A DNA stretch of 64,000 nucleotides from the NCBI GenBank assembly GCA_963776195.1, contig CAVZMO010000018.1, positions 1-64,000 of the forward strand, in the 5' to 3' direction. The translations under genes and the position numbers were made by a program. This document shows positions 36,399 through 46,055 of the stretch, in pieces. Every line of letters begins with the position of its first letter. Within the stretch, counting starts at the first letter, position 1. A model generated the notes under the pieces. That model saw only the letters and a program-made list of their open reading frames with translations, searched no databases and was not told the DNA's origin. Origin of the DNA: CAVZMO01 sp963776195. GTDB lineage: Bacteria; Nitrospirota; Thermodesulfovibrionia; Thermodesulfovibrionales; SM23-35.

Positions 36399-36851
36399 GT
36401 GAAAAAGATAATCGCCGTCATAGGCGGAAGGAAAACCGAAAAATCTCTTCTCAAAGAAGCTGAAGAGATCGGCGGGTTAATCGCTCAAAGGGGAGCAACC
36501 CTCGTCTGCGGCGGCCTCGGCGGGGTCATGGAAGCCGCTTCCAAAGGGGCGAAATCGGAAGACGGGACAACCGTCGGAATCCTTCCCGAAAATGATCCGA
36601 AAAAAGCGAATGGATACATAGATATTCCCGTAGCTACCGGATTGGGTATCGGAAGAAATGTGATTATAGCCCGCTGCGCGGACGCCCTTATAGCGGTCGG
36701 GGGCGAATACGGCACGCTCTCGGAAATCGCCTTTGCCCTACAGATGGGAAAACCCGTCGTGGGAATTAAGACATGGGACATAAAGGGCGTTATTGCCGCT
36801 GAAAACGCAGCCGATGCAGTGAACAGAGTCTTTGAGCTTCTGGAATCTTAA
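36399..36851 (+). CDS. TIGR00725 family (LOG/Rossmann-type) protein
   Basis: About 150 aa from a likely GTG at 36399 (a TTG start at 36378 is possible). IIAVIGGRKTEK is the N-terminal nucleotide-binding loop. LVCGGLGGVMEAASKGAK and AVGGEYGTLSEIAFAL match the PGG-x-GT-x2-E-like region of LOG/TIGR00725 proteins. Here the motif reads GGEYGTLSE, so the usual PGG Pro is absent. Substrate unknown. Confidence 0.78.
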   Translation: MKKIIAVIGGRKTEKSLLKEAEEIGGLIAQRGATLVCGGLGGVMEAASKGAKSEDGTTVGILPENDPKKANGYIDIPVATGLGIGRNVIIARCADALIAVGGEYGTLSEIAFALQMGKPVVGIKTWDIKGVIAAENAADAVNRVFELLES

Positions 36852-36890
36852 TCCCCCGGTTTTTTCTGTTTGGTTTTCGGACTTTGTTTT

Positions 36891-37292
36891 CTATTTCAGC
36901 AACCTCAGTTTTGCATGCCTTGCTATGTGAAGGAAGTCTCTATCAGTAGTGAAAAGAACACAATCGTGGGTAATGGCGGCTGATGCAATCAGGGCATCAA
37001 CCGTACTGGCCTGGATCCCCTTTCTCATCAAACTGTTTTTCAGGACAGCCGCCTTGATATAGTCGTCCCTCGACAGCTCGATGAGGGGAAAGGGTTCGAA
37101 GTATTTCCTGAGCGCCTGGAAATCGGCCGGTCGTTTGATCCCCTGAAGCACCTCCTGCAGAATGATGCCGATAAGATAAATGTCCTCCCCATACTCAATG
37201 AGTTTTCGCAGCGCATCCGCCTCCCTGTTCGCGGAACCGTCCTTCCTTCTGAGTGCAAGCGACCAGACCGAGGTATCAACGAGGATCTTCAT
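36891..37292 (-). CDS. vapC: PIN-domain toxin VapC, third module
   Basis: 133 aa. KILVDTSVWSLALR holds the first Asp, GIILQEVLQG the Glu, VDALIASAAI the third Asp and LFTTDRDFLH the fourth acidic. All active-site acids are present. It overlaps the upstream antitoxin by 4 nt (ATGA). This is the canonical VapC length. Confidence 0.92.
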   Translation of the reverse strand: MKILVDTSVWSLALRRKDGSANREADALRKLIEYGEDIYLIGIILQEVLQGIKRPADFQALRKYFEPFPLIELSRDDYIKAAVLKNSLMRKGIQASTVDALIASAAITHDCVLFTTDRDFLHIARHAKLRLLK

Positions 37293-37489
37293 CGTAAGCG
37301 TCTCGATGCCTTGTACTCGTATGAAGGCTCCATCTCGACACTTCCGAACATCTTCAGGATATCTTTTCGCTTTCTCCGCTCGATGAATTCTTTTAGTGCC
37401 TCGTTGACCGCGCTTTTCTTTGTCTTAAGCCCTCCCACCTTCACGGCTTCTGCCAAAAGTTTTTCGTCTATCGCAAGATTTGTTGCCAC
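37289..37489 (-). CDS. vapB: VapB-type antitoxin, third module
   Basis: 66 aa. MATNLAIDEKLLAEAVKVGG is the ribbon-helix-helix start typical of the DUF2191/VapB group. The C-terminal half (KEFIERRKRKDILKMFGSVE) is the toxin-wrapping part. It precedes and overlaps vapC by 4 nt. Confidence 0.9.
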   Translation of the reverse strand: MATNLAIDEKLLAEAVKVGGLKTKKSAVNEALKEFIERRKRKDILKMFGSVEMEPSYEYKASRRLR

Positions 37490-37853
37490 AGCATATCCTC
37501 CTACACAGTCATTTACACATATTTTTACACATTTTCGAACTTAGCGCAAGCCTATGTCAGCAGGCGGTTTTCGCAGCCGAAGAAGTTTTTATCAGGACTG
37601 GAATAGAATAATGGCCAAGACCGGCTATCGGTTGGTGGCTGATCACGGTGTTAATAAACAGGGATTTCCCATGCGAAGCCCAATTCTTGGCGGGCACTCT
37701 TTCAACTATTCCTCGCGCTCGGAAAAAGGCTGCCACCGCCACTTCCCGCCCGTAACAAACAAAAATAAAAGCTGCTATACTTATGCATATTAGTAATTGG
37801 TAGTCGACAAATAATTGATAATTGAATTTTTCTTGTTTTAGGAAATACCCATT
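37490..37853. other. Intergenic stretch without recognisable gene
   Basis: The plus strand carries a short frame at 37554-37793, but it has no ribosome site and an unlikely composition. No repeat or RNA gene was recognised. It separates vapBC from a truncated sensor gene and may hold the latter's promoter. Confidence 0.4.
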
Positions 37854-38242
37854 ATGAAAAACGAAGACAAGACAAAAGGACAGCTAATAAGTGAGCTAAT
37901 CGAGTTACGCCGGCGAATTGTTGAACTGGAAGAGTCTCTTAAGTTTACCAATAAACAATTCAGAGATTTCAGGAAGATCGCTAAAGAGACTGACAAAGAA
38001 CTGGAAAGAGTCAGTATGGAACTGGCGATAAGCTTATTCGAGGTCTTCGAGGCTTTAAAGAAGATATCTTCCGGAGATCCCGATGTGAGGATACCTGAAG
38101 AATCTGAAGTTGAGTTAATTTCAAAATTAAAATACATGGTTAATCTAACGGCAAAAAATATCGGAGAAATAGTTGAGCAGTCTCATGAATTTGCTATGGT
38201 TCTTGCCGAACACTTTGATGTCTCCCTCTGTGTCAATATTAG
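37854..38242 (+). pseudogene. Sensor protein N-terminus truncated by IS3 insertion
   Basis: Begins MKNEDKTKGQLISELIELRR, a coiled coil typical of PAS-sensor N-termini. A HAMP-like stretch follows (ISSGDPDVRIPEESEVELIS and KLKYMVNLTAKNIGE) with EFAMVLAEHFDVS. The frame then runs into the IS3 left repeat and stops a few codons later. The remaining domains are missing from the right flank, so material was lost. Confidence 0.7.
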
Positions 38243-38298
38243 TGAGACACTCCCCCAGTGCTAAATTAGAGTAGATTGGCGGGGAGAGGAAGAAAAAG

Positions 38299-38799
38299 AT
38301 GAGAGCAGTAAAAGAAGCAGGAGTAGTTGACGTAAAGGGAGGAGAAATGACAATAGGATCCTCCTCGGGTGGGATCTCTCCGACATCGGGTAGACCCAGT
38401 ACCTTATCGGCTGTTTCGCCGAACCCGGAAGTATTGGAGAAGCCTGAGCGGCGTCGTTTCACAGCCGAATACAAGCTGCGCATTCTTACATTGGCCGATG
38501 CCTGTCAGAAGTCGGGAGGCCTTGGAGCGCTTCTTAGACGTGAAGGACTGTATTCATCAAACCTTAACACGTGGCGTCTACAAAGGGAGAAAGGGACGCT
38601 TGCAGGCTTAACGCCGAAGAAACGGGGTCGGAAGGAAGCAGTACGGAATCCGTTACAGGTCGACAACGAGAAGTTGCGCAGGGAAAACGAGCGATTGACA
38701 AATCGTCTTAAGCGGGCAGAGATAATCATCAATGCTCAAAAAAAAATATCGGAGATACTGGGAATACCGATGGCTGGAGAGGAGGGAGAAAAAGACTGA
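38299..38799 (+). CDS. IS3-family transposase OrfA
   Basis: 166 aa. A long N-terminal extension precedes an HTH (RRFTAEYKLRILTLADAC; LRREGLYSSNLNTW) and a C-terminal leucine-rich coiled coil (ENERLTNRLKRAEIIINAQK) that mediates dimerisation. The stop overlaps the OrfB start (TGATG). Confidence 0.85.
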   Translation: MRAVKEAGVVDVKGGEMTIGSSSGGISPTSGRPSTLSAVSPNPEVLEKPERRRFTAEYKLRILTLADACQKSGGLGALLRREGLYSSNLNTWRLQREKGTLAGLTPKKRGRKEAVRNPLQVDNEKLRRENERLTNRLKRAEIIINAQKKISEILGIPMAGEEGEKD

Positions 38800-39815
38800 T
38801 GGAAGAGGCTTGCTCTATTTCCGTAGCAGTAGGGTTCAAGCCTGCCTGTGAGGCGTTTGACATCCCCCGGTCCGCCTTCTACCGTGCGCTGGCATGGCAA
38901 GATGAGCCGGCGGAGATGCCGCATAAGCGGCCCAGCCCGCCACGCACCCTTTGCCATGAGGAACGCCAGACGGTGCTCAATGTGCTTCATTCAGATCGTT
39001 TCGCGGACAAGGCCCCCCACGAGGTCTATGCAACACTTCTGGACGAGGGGATATATTATTGCTCCATACGCACTATGTATCGTATCCTGGAAGACCACGG
39101 AGAGGTAAAGGAACGTAGGAATCAACTTATGCACCCGACGTACCAGAAGCCCGAACTCATAGCTACGGGACCAAATCAGGTGTGGTCATGGGACATAACG
39201 AAAATGCTCGGACCTGTGAAGTGGTCGTACTTCTACCTTTACGTGATCCTCGACATTTTCAGTCGCTACGTAGTGGGCTGGATGGTTGCAGGCCATGAGT
39301 CCGCGGCCCTTGCGTCGAGATTAATTCAGGAGACCTGCGCTGTACAGAATATCGTACGGGGGCAACTCACCATTCATGCAGACCGGGGATCATCCATGAA
39401 GTCCAAGCCGGTAGCATTCCTCCTTGCCGATCTGGGGGTAACCAAAACTCACAGCAGGCCGCATACGAGTGATGATAATCCTTACTCAGAGGCTCAGTTC
39501 AAGACCCTCAAGTACAGGCCGGATTTCCCAGATCGCTTCGGATGTATAGAGGACTCGCGGTCATTCTGTCGTCCATTCTTTAACTGGTATAACAAGGAAC
39601 ACCGGCATACATCAATTGGTCTGCTTACACCCGAGGCTGTCCATTATGGGCTTGCAGGGGATATACGGCAAGCCCGCGCTGAGGTGCTAAGAAACGCATA
39701 CGAGACACATCCGGAGAGGTTCGTTAAAATGATCCCGACACCTCCTGAATTACCGGAGGCAGCTTGGATCAATAAGCTAAAAATGGATGCTGATAGTCAG
39801 AAGGTGATACACTAA
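38799..39815 (+). CDS. IS3-family transposase OrfB (DDE integrase)
   Basis: 338 aa with an rve core. First Asp in QVWSWDITKMLG, second in LTIHADRGSSM, Glu in DDNPYSEAQFKTLKY. An HTH_21-type region precedes it. WYNKEHRHTSIGLLTPE is the usual IS3 C-terminal segment. Overlaps OrfA by one base, fitting the IS3 -1 frameshift or coupled-translation logic. Intact. Confidence 0.93.
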   Translation: MEEACSISVAVGFKPACEAFDIPRSAFYRALAWQDEPAEMPHKRPSPPRTLCHEERQTVLNVLHSDRFADKAPHEVYATLLDEGIYYCSIRTMYRILEDHGEVKERRNQLMHPTYQKPELIATGPNQVWSWDITKMLGPVKWSYFYLYVILDIFSRYVVGWMVAGHESAALASRLIQETCAVQNIVRGQLTIHADRGSSMKSKPVAFLLADLGVTKTHSRPHTSDDNPYSEAQFKTLKYRPDFPDRFGCIEDSRSFCRPFFNWYNKEHRHTSIGLLTPEAVHYGLAGDIRQARAEVLRNAYETHPERFVKMIPTPPELPEAAWINKLKMDADSQKVIH

Positions 39816-39836
39816 ATTCCGACGGGGAGTGTCTCA

Positions 39837-40847
39837 AAGTCATTGACATATTCCGTTCGCAAACGCATTTGCGATCAACGTTTTCTTTGCTTGTTGTGGC
39901 GTTTTATCAAAGCAGGCGCCATTGACCGCGGACTATTTCGGGCATCAAGCGAAGGTGTTCCACAAGGTGGGGTCATCTCACCTTTGCTGTCAAACATCAT
40001 GCTTCATGAGTTTGATCGGTGGTTGGAAGCCAAATACCTGAACAAGAAAGCACGAAAAGACCGCTGGGCATGGAACTTCGGCATCCTGAGGAAGCGGAAA
40101 ATTGCTGAAACAGAACAACGGCAGTGGAAGCCGGCTGTTGCCTACTGCCGTTACGCCGATGATTTTGTTGTGCTCGTAAAGGGCAACAAAGCACATGCAG
40201 AAGCACTGCGACAGGAATGCAGGTCGTTTCTGGAAGACAGGCTCAAACTAACGCTGAATATGGAGAAAACCCGTATTACCCACGTCAACGACGGGTTTGT
40301 CTTTCTGGGACACCGCATTATTAGGAAACGAGGACCACGTGGCACCATGCGACCGGTGACTACGATACCAAAGGAGAAATCCAAAGGCTTCATCCACAGG
40401 CTGGTGAAAGAACTGAGTGGCAATTACAGTGTAAATAAAATTGATCTGGTAGAGAGCATCAACAGGAAAGTTGTAGGTTGGGCTCACTTCTACCAATTTG
40501 CCGACTATACCGCAACCACGTACAACACTCTGGATAGAATCATCTTCTGGAAACTGGGATACTGGTTGGCCAGAAAGTACAAGACCCCACTGAAACATTT
40601 GTTTCGTCAATGGTGCAGATCAGTGCCTGGCAAGGCCAAGACGTGGATTCTTTATGGCCGAAATGGTATGGGTAGGCAATGCGGTGTATCGCTTGAGAGA
40701 TTAGTGTCTAGCCGCAAGTGTCAATTTCTATGGTGTAATCCATGGTGTAATCCATCGAAGAATCCTTACATGTTCAACGCCGATGAAAAGCGGAATGTGT
40801 ATGAATCTTTTTACGCTGACGTGACCTTTGCTCTGAGCAACGCTTAA
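39837..40847 (+). pseudogene. Group II intron reverse transcriptase/maturase, N-truncated
   Basis: 334 aa remain. SEGVPQGGVISPLLSNIMLH and YCRYADDFVVLV are RT motifs 4-5 with the YADD catalytic box, followed by the thumb/maturase X region (RIIFWKLGYWLARKYKT) and a C-terminal tail. Motifs 0-3 are missing; the frame begins right after the IS3 right end. A domain V hairpin follows the stop. Not competent for mobility in this form. Confidence 0.88.
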
Positions 40848-40852
40848 ATGGA

Positions 40853-40886
40853 GAGCTGTATGCGCTGAAAGGTGCATGTACAGTTC
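40853..40886 (+). ncRNA. Group II intron domain V
   Basis: 34 nt forming GAGCTGTATGC...GCATGTACAGTTC with a GAAA-type loop and the catalytic AGC triad near the 5' end. A second stem, GGCGGGG...CGCCCCG at about 40895-40927, is the likely domain VI. Confidence 0.8.
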
Positions 40887-40937
40887 GGAGAGGAGAGGCG
40901 GGGAAATAGTTCAACTACGCCCCGTCTCTTACTCTAC

Positions 40938-41069
40938 TACCAATGGCCAAGGGGTTCTGCTACCTCGTGGCGATCATGGACTGGGCAAGCCGCCGGGTGC
41001 TGGCGTGGCGGCTATCAAACACGTTGGACGTTTCCTTCTGCACCGAGGCGCTTGAAGAAGCGATCAGGA
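40938..41069 (+). pseudogene. IS3-family transposase fragment (3' exon of intron)
   Basis: Reads PMAKGFCYLVAIMDWASRRV and LAWRLSNTLDVSFCTEALEE, the middle of an IS3 OrfB with the second catalytic Asp in AIMDW. The 5' exon is missing and the 3' end breaks off near 41069. It identifies the element into which the intron had inserted. Confidence 0.8.
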
Positions 41070-41294
41070 AGAAACATCTATTTGCGACCAGCGGTCTTTT
41101 TCAATTTTCGGGTTTCCTTTTGATTTCAATTCAGTTGGCCTTGTGGTTGCAAAAAGATTCCTGCTAAGACGGTTCTGGATAATTCTCTTCGTTAAGAAGG
41201 TTACAAGGCTTCTAAAATCTTCAGGATATTTTTTCCAAGCGCTTTCGCAACATTTAACTGATAGAATATTATATGACGTATTTAAAAAAAGGAA

Positions 41295-42065
41295 ATGGGG
41301 GAAGAAAAAGAGATAATGCACTTGAAGAGCGTTAAACTTGATCCGACGAAATATCCGGTAAAGGATCGGTATCCTTTTAATCTGCCCATCTTCCAGCAGG
41401 CCGAAAAGATAGAATTTCACTCTCCTGTGACCTTCTTTCTCGGAGAAAACGGAACAGGGAAATCGACCCTTCTGAGGGGTATCTGCCACAGGTGCGATAT
41501 TCACGTCTGGAGATACAATGAAAGAAGGCGGATTGAAAGCAATCCCTATGAAGAGAAACTGTACGAAGCCGTCGATATCGAATGGGCAAACGGAGCCGTG
41601 CCCGGGTCCATATTTTCTTCGCAGACATTTCAGGATTTTGCTCAGATAGTCGATGAGTGGGCGGCTGTTGGCCCTGAGGTACTCGATTATTTCGGCGGCA
41701 AATCGCTCTTGACGCAATCTCACGGTCAATCCATCCTGTCTTATTTCGGTGCCCGTTACAAAATCAAAGGGCTTTATCTGATGGATGAACCGGAGATGGC
41801 TTTATCACCGAAAAGTCAGCTAAAACTGCTGGAACTGATCAAAGCTATGAGTCAGGCCGGCCATGCCCAGTTTATTATTGCAACACATTCCCCAATCATT
41901 TCTTCATGTCCCGATGCAGAAATTTACAGTTTCGATGATACGCCGATCAGGCAGATAGCATATGAAGAAACAGAGCATTACCGGATATACAGGGATTTCA
42001 TGATACATAGGGATAAGTATTTGCATGATAGATGTGCCAAGAAGGGCGTACACCCCAATCGATGA
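41295..42065 (+). CDS. AAA/ABC-type ATPase (COG3910-like)
   Basis: 256 aa, soluble. Walker A FLGENGTGKSTLLRG near residue 50, signature-like LLTQSHGQSIL, Walker B GLYLMDEPEMALSP and the His switch IATHSPII. This fits small stand-alone ABC-ATPase-like proteins (COG3910). No nuclease or TOPRIM partner is adjacent, so a defence role is not supported. A start at 41316 (MHLKSVKLD) is possible. Confidence 0.85.
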   Translation: MGEEKEIMHLKSVKLDPTKYPVKDRYPFNLPIFQQAEKIEFHSPVTFFLGENGTGKSTLLRGICHRCDIHVWRYNERRRIESNPYEEKLYEAVDIEWANGAVPGSIFSSQTFQDFAQIVDEWAAVGPEVLDYFGGKSLLTQSHGQSILSYFGARYKIKGLYLMDEPEMALSPKSQLKLLELIKAMSQAGHAQFIIATHSPIISSCPDAEIYSFDDTPIRQIAYEETEHYRIYRDFMIHRDKYLHDRCAKKGVHPNR

Positions 42066-42149
42066 GGTGCCCTGACAAGTCCTTGATGCGCGTTTCTTGG
42101 CAGGTGCAGCCCTCAAAAATAGGCACGGTGTCGGGACATTCGACGGAAA

Positions 42150-42914
42150 TCACTTCATCCAATCTGCCAAATTTTTTCCGAGGGGCATATTCTCCTGATC
42201 GAGGAACTTGTTTTGAAAGATCGCGTCGTCCCCAAAGATAACATATCTCCCCTTGCCGAGAGTGCCTGCGATTACAACGCCGAATGACTGCCGGGCATCG
42301 GTTTCATTGAATTTCCCGTCTCTGTTCAGGTCGATCCATGCCTTCGGGCCTGTCCGGGCGATTATCCGTGCGGTAGTGCTGTCGGTCATGAGTGCCCATG
42401 CTCCGTGAACCCCGATTTTCTTCAGCCCCTTTGTGATTTCATGTTTTTCCATGTTCGTTATAAAAAATTCTTTTGGTGCATTATTAATCGTGTTCTCCTG
42501 TTCCTGAATCACGCCGTTTGATGCATAGACCTTCAGTCTGTTCATTAATCCTGTTAGCGGTTGCGGGATATGCAGCATAACACAGAGTTTTCCCCCTCGC
42601 TCTAAAAATCGGATAATTGCATTTATTTCTTCATGCGAAAAAGGCTGGAATGCTCCGGAGATAAGCAGGACATCTGCGGTATTCAGCGTTGCATCATTCA
42701 TCTGTCCCGCGTTCACTTTTACATCATACCCTTCTTTCTTGAGTAATCCTGAGAGTCTGGAAAGCTGCAGGTCGCCCTCCTTTTCGATGACAAATTTCTG
42801 GCCATGCCCCTGGTCAAAAATTACCGTCCGCTTTTTCGCCTCTGCCTGAACAACAGACAAAGACAATAAAAATAAGCCCATACAGAGAAACAATATGAAA
42901 CGTTTGCGCTTCAT
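42150..42914 (-). CDS. Secreted DUF4350-like protein
   Basis: 254 aa with a clear signal peptide (RFILFLCMGLFLLSLSVVQAEA). The mature part has a flavodoxin-like arrangement: VIFDQGHGQKF, then ADVLLISGAFQPFSHEEI, then LERGGKLCVMLHI. This resembles DUF4350/GldG-like periplasmic glutamine-amidotransferase folds without a visible catalytic Cys. Also WIDLNRDGKFNETDA, a calcium-loop-like DxNxDG segment. Exported; function unknown. Confidence 0.65.
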   Translation of the reverse strand: MKRKRFILFLCMGLFLLSLSVVQAEAKKRTVIFDQGHGQKFVIEKEGDLQLSRLSGLLKKEGYDVKVNAGQMNDATLNTADVLLISGAFQPFSHEEINAIIRFLERGGKLCVMLHIPQPLTGLMNRLKVYASNGVIQEQENTINNAPKEFFITNMEKHEITKGLKKIGVHGAWALMTDSTTARIIARTGPKAWIDLNRDGKFNETDARQSFGVVIAGTLGKGRYVIFGDDAIFQNKFLDQENMPLGKNLADWMK

Positions 42915-43008
42915 GCCTTCTCCTTTCCTTTTTATGTAATAAATTGGGTTTTGTTCTCAACCGCTTACTCCGGGGACCGTCGAGTGCGCTCCGGTATTCG
43001 CACAAGCA

Positions 43009-43881
43009 TCAGTCAATCATTTCAACAGTCGTCGACGGCAAAGAAACTTTTTTTTCTATCACATTTCCCTTTTCATCGAACCTGCAAGCCTGCATGAACG
43101 GGTCATGATAAAAGGTGAACCAGGCATTCTGTTCTGTTCCCTGCTGTTCCCATTCCTTTTTCATCCTGATGGTATCAAGGGGGAAGTTATCATATGCCAT
43201 GACCCAAAGTGGATTATAATGGGCATGTGTCGGGAGCAGATCTCCAAGATGCAAAGCCGCTTCACCATCTGATTCTATGCTGACGACCTGATGGCCCCGC
43301 GTATGCCCGCCGGTCCGGATAACCTTTATGCCTCTGACGATTTCCTCTTCGCCGTTTACAAGTCTTACATTGCCGCTTTCTTTCAATATATTAATGTTGT
43401 TCGGCCAATAGGTATGAATGGACCTCATGTTCGGATCCAGGACATCGTGCCATTCCTGCTCCTGAATGACATGTTGTGCATTAGGAAACGCAAGGGTCAA
43501 CAGACCGTCCATGTCTTGCATCACTACCCCGCCTGCATGGTCAAAGTCATAGTGGGTCAAGATCACGAAATTGATATCCTGTCTCTTTATAGAGAGCTTA
43601 TCCAAGTCTTCGATGACCTTCCACTCCTCTTTGGTCCTGAAAATATTCTTCTGCTTTTCGGTTAGTTTGTTCCCGAGTCCTGTTTCGACGAGTATCAAAG
43701 AATCGGATGTCTTTATGAGAATGGGCCGGGCAACCAAAAAAACATAATTGTCACTATCAGGCGTATATTTCTTTTGCCATAACACCTTGGGCACGACGCC
43801 GAACATTGCCCCACCGTCGAGTTCAAACGTCCCGCCGTTCAGCCAGAACAACTCAAAGTTACCTATGCGAAATCCTCTCAT
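43009..43881 (-). CDS. MBL-fold metallo-hydrolase
   Basis: 290 aa. Metal-binding motif VILTHYDFDHAGGV (HxxDH variant of HxHxDH with Tyr at the second position), then TGGHTRGHQ, LHLGDLLPTHA and a late His in TFYHDP. Cytoplasmic. Its start overlaps the stop of the propionyl-CoA synthetase gene (ATGA), so it may act on a thioester or lactone linked to that pathway. Substrate unknown. Confidence 0.85.
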   Translation of the reverse strand: MRGFRIGNFELFWLNGGTFELDGGAMFGVVPKVLWQKKYTPDSDNYVFLVARPILIKTSDSLILVETGLGNKLTEKQKNIFRTKEEWKVIEDLDKLSIKRQDINFVILTHYDFDHAGGVVMQDMDGLLTLAFPNAQHVIQEQEWHDVLDPNMRSIHTYWPNNINILKESGNVRLVNGEEEIVRGIKVIRTGGHTRGHQVVSIESDGEAALHLGDLLPTHAHYNPLWVMAYDNFPLDTIRMKKEWEQQGTEQNAWFTFYHDPFMQACRFDEKGNVIEKKVSLPSTTVEMID

Positions 43882-45792
43882 ATCTTTAAGTCTTTCTTAT
43901 TCCCTGCATATCCTATCTTGCTGAAGGCTTCTTCGATCTCACCGAGGATTGACGGGTCATCGATTGTCGAGGGCATTACATATTGATCGCCATCGGCAAT
44001 CTTCCGCATGGTGCCTCTGAGTATTTTGCCTGATCGAGTTTTAGGAAGTCTCGACACAACCACAGCTTCCTTAAAGCAGGCAATCGGACCGATCTCGTTT
44101 CTCATCATCTGGACAAGCTCTTTCCTGACATCTTCTTCCTCCCTGACTACTCCCGACTTGAGGACCACAAGCCCTAGCGGAAGCTGTCCCTTCAGGGAAT
44201 CATGAACGCCTATGACCGCACATTCAGCAATGTCCTTGTGTTGCGCCACGACCTCCTCCATCGCTCCGGTTGAAAGTCTGTGCCCGGCCACATTGATAAC
44301 ATCGTCAACCCTTCCCATAATATAGACGTATCCGTCTTCATCCATATAGCCGCCATCGCTTGTAAAGTAATATCCCGGGAATACCTTCATATACGCTTCT
44401 ACAAATCTTTCATCGGCATTCCAGAGCGTCGGTAATGTCCCGGGAGGCAGAGGGAGTTTCACAACCACAAGCCCCTCCTCTTTAGGTCCCAGCCTTTTAC
44501 CGAGACTGTCGATTATCCGGACATCATATCCCGGCACCGGCTTGGTGCACGCCCCGGGCTTTACGGGAAAATGCTCCATGCCCATACTGTTGGCGGTGAT
44601 CGGCCATCCTGTTTCGGTCTGCCACCAGTGGTCGATTACCGGTTTCTGCAAAAGATTGTGGGCCCAATGATACGTATCGGGGTCCAACCGCTCCCCGGCG
44701 AGGAAAAGATATCTGAATCCCGACAGATCATATTGTTTGATGTATTCCCCCCGCGGGTCTTCTTTCTTTATGGCACGGAATGCCGTTGGAGCTGTGAACA
44801 GGGTCTTTACCTTGTGCTGGGAGATGACTCTCCAGAAGGCTCCCGGGTCAGGAGTGCCTACAGATTTCCCCTCGTAAAGGACAGTAGTACAGCCCGTCAG
44901 GAGGGGGCCCGTAGACAATATATGAGTGACCGACAACCCATCCGACATCGGAAGCGGCCCAGTATACCTCCCCAGGTTTTGTATCATAAATATGTTCGAG
45001 GCTCCACCGCAGGGCAACGGCATGTCCTCCATTATCACGCACCACCCCTTTTGGTTTGCCGGTGGTGCCCGAAGTGTAAAGGATATAGAGGGGATCGGTT
45101 GCCTTTACCGGAACACAGGCAGCGGGTTCCGCCTTGGCCATGAGCTCATCCCAATCCAGGTCCCGGTCAGGAACGAGCTCAGCCTTCACCATAGGTCTTT
45201 GAAATATTACGCATTTCTCCGGCTTATGAAGAGCAAGTTCAATGGCCCTATTCAGCAATGATTTATATTCGATCAGCCTTTTCACTTCAACCGCTCCTGA
45301 AGCGGAGACAACCACCTTAGGTTTGGCGTCATTGATCCTGAGAGCGAGTTCATGAGGGGCAAATCCACCGAAGACTACCGAATGGATTGCTCCGAGCCGG
45401 GCACAGGCAAGCATCGCAACAACAGCCTGTGGAATCATCGGCATATAGATGATGACCGTGTCCCCTTTCGTTACCCCGAGGCTTTCCAATGCTCCTGCAA
45501 AACGGGATACCTGATCGAGCAGTTCACGGTAAGTGAATTTTTGGATCGTTTTGGTCACGGGACTGTCATAAATCAGAGCTGTCTGGTCCGCCCTTCCGCC
45601 TTCAACATGCCTGTCAAGGGCGTTATAACAGGTATTCAGCTCTCCCCCGATAAACCAGCGATAGAAAGGAGAATTTGATGGATCGAGTACCTTGTCCCAC
45701 TTCTTGTACCACGTTATAGCTTCCGCCGCCCCTCCCCAGAAACTTTCGGGATCCTGAATGCTCTGATGGAAAACCTCTTCGTACTTCCCCAT
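43878..45792 (-). pseudogene. prpE: Propionyl-CoA synthetase with C-run frameshift
   Basis: AMP-forming acyl-CoA synthetase. The N part (to 44848) shows ILYTSGTTGKPKGVVRDNGG, the family P-loop, and VGWVVGHSYIVYG. The C part carries HWWQTETGWP, GYYFTSDGGYMDEDGY and the catalytic Lys in RSGKILRG. The two frames meet at a run of five G on the plus strand (44903-44907). With four, the protein reads YGPLLTGCTTVLYEGK, as in intact PrpE. So either one base too many was called, or the gene is dead. The N-terminal DPSNSPFYRWF and VEGGRADQTALIY favour PrpE over Acs. Confidence 0.85.
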
Positions 45793-45880
45793 AGGATGCC
45801 TCCTTAGAATTCTTTACAGAATTTTCTATATTATCATAGACAGGGTATCTACTTTTACAGGAAGATTAAGGGGAAATTTT

Positions 45881-46038
45881 TTGACGCGGGAACAGATAGA
45901 AACGCTCTTAAAGGAACAGGAAGATAATTATATTTTTTTGGGGAGGCCCTGGTCAATATGGGAGCTATCTCCGAACAACAGCTCATGGAAGAGCTGAAGG
46001 AATTCAACAAGCTGAAACTTCAAATCAACAGCTCTTAG
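45881..46038 (+). pseudogene. Small MshEN-like protein, one-base break in a T-run
   Basis: Frame 1 from a TTG at 45881 (AGGGG 8-10 nt upstream) reads MTREQIETLLKEQEDNYIF. Frame 2 gives GEALVNMGAISEQQLMEELK and ends KLQINSS. Joining them needs one extra T in the T7 run at 45913-45919, giving a 52-aa protein with the LGE-L-V-x-x-G-x-I-S-E-x-Q-L pattern of the GspE N-terminal (MshEN) helical motif. Divergent from prpE. Confidence 0.5.
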
Positions 46039-46055
46039 AGAAGATACCGTCTTTA

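Larger units (their letters stand above)
38243..39836 (+). mobile_element. Complete IS3-family insertion sequence
   Basis: The terminal inverted repeats both read TGAGACACTCCCC (left at 38243, right on the minus strand ending 39836). Two overlapping ORFs with the IS3 OrfA/OrfB organisation fill it. The flanks (sensor gene left, reverse transcriptase right) are unrelated and show no clear short target duplication, implying deletion after insertion. Confidence 0.88.
39837..40937 (+). mobile_element. 5'-truncated group II intron
   Basis: The 3' part of a group II intron: RT/maturase fragment, then domains V and VI. The 3' splice junction is placed near 40937 because the sequence after it (CCAATGGCCAAGG) reads directly into an IS3-type transposase. 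The 5' half (domain I-III and RT N-terminus) was replaced by the IS3 element. Confidence 0.8.

Noticed and set aside
39837..40937. Retron or diversity-generating retroelement
   Set aside because: Maturase region, domain V/VI and an IS target exon identify a group II intron; no template or variable repeat was seen.
41064..41729. 221-aa minus-strand frame over the AAA ATPase start
   Set aside because: Most of it is antisense to the ATPase Walker region; no family resemblance.
41295..42065. AAA ATPase as a defence gene (for example OLD, Gabija or PARIS)
   Set aside because: No TOPRIM, nuclease or partner gene is adjacent; neighbouring mobile remnants are not evidence of defence.
44903..44907. 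Programmed frameshifting in prpE
   Set aside because: No slippery heptamer or downstream structure was noted, and the same class of indel occurs in many unrelated genes here.
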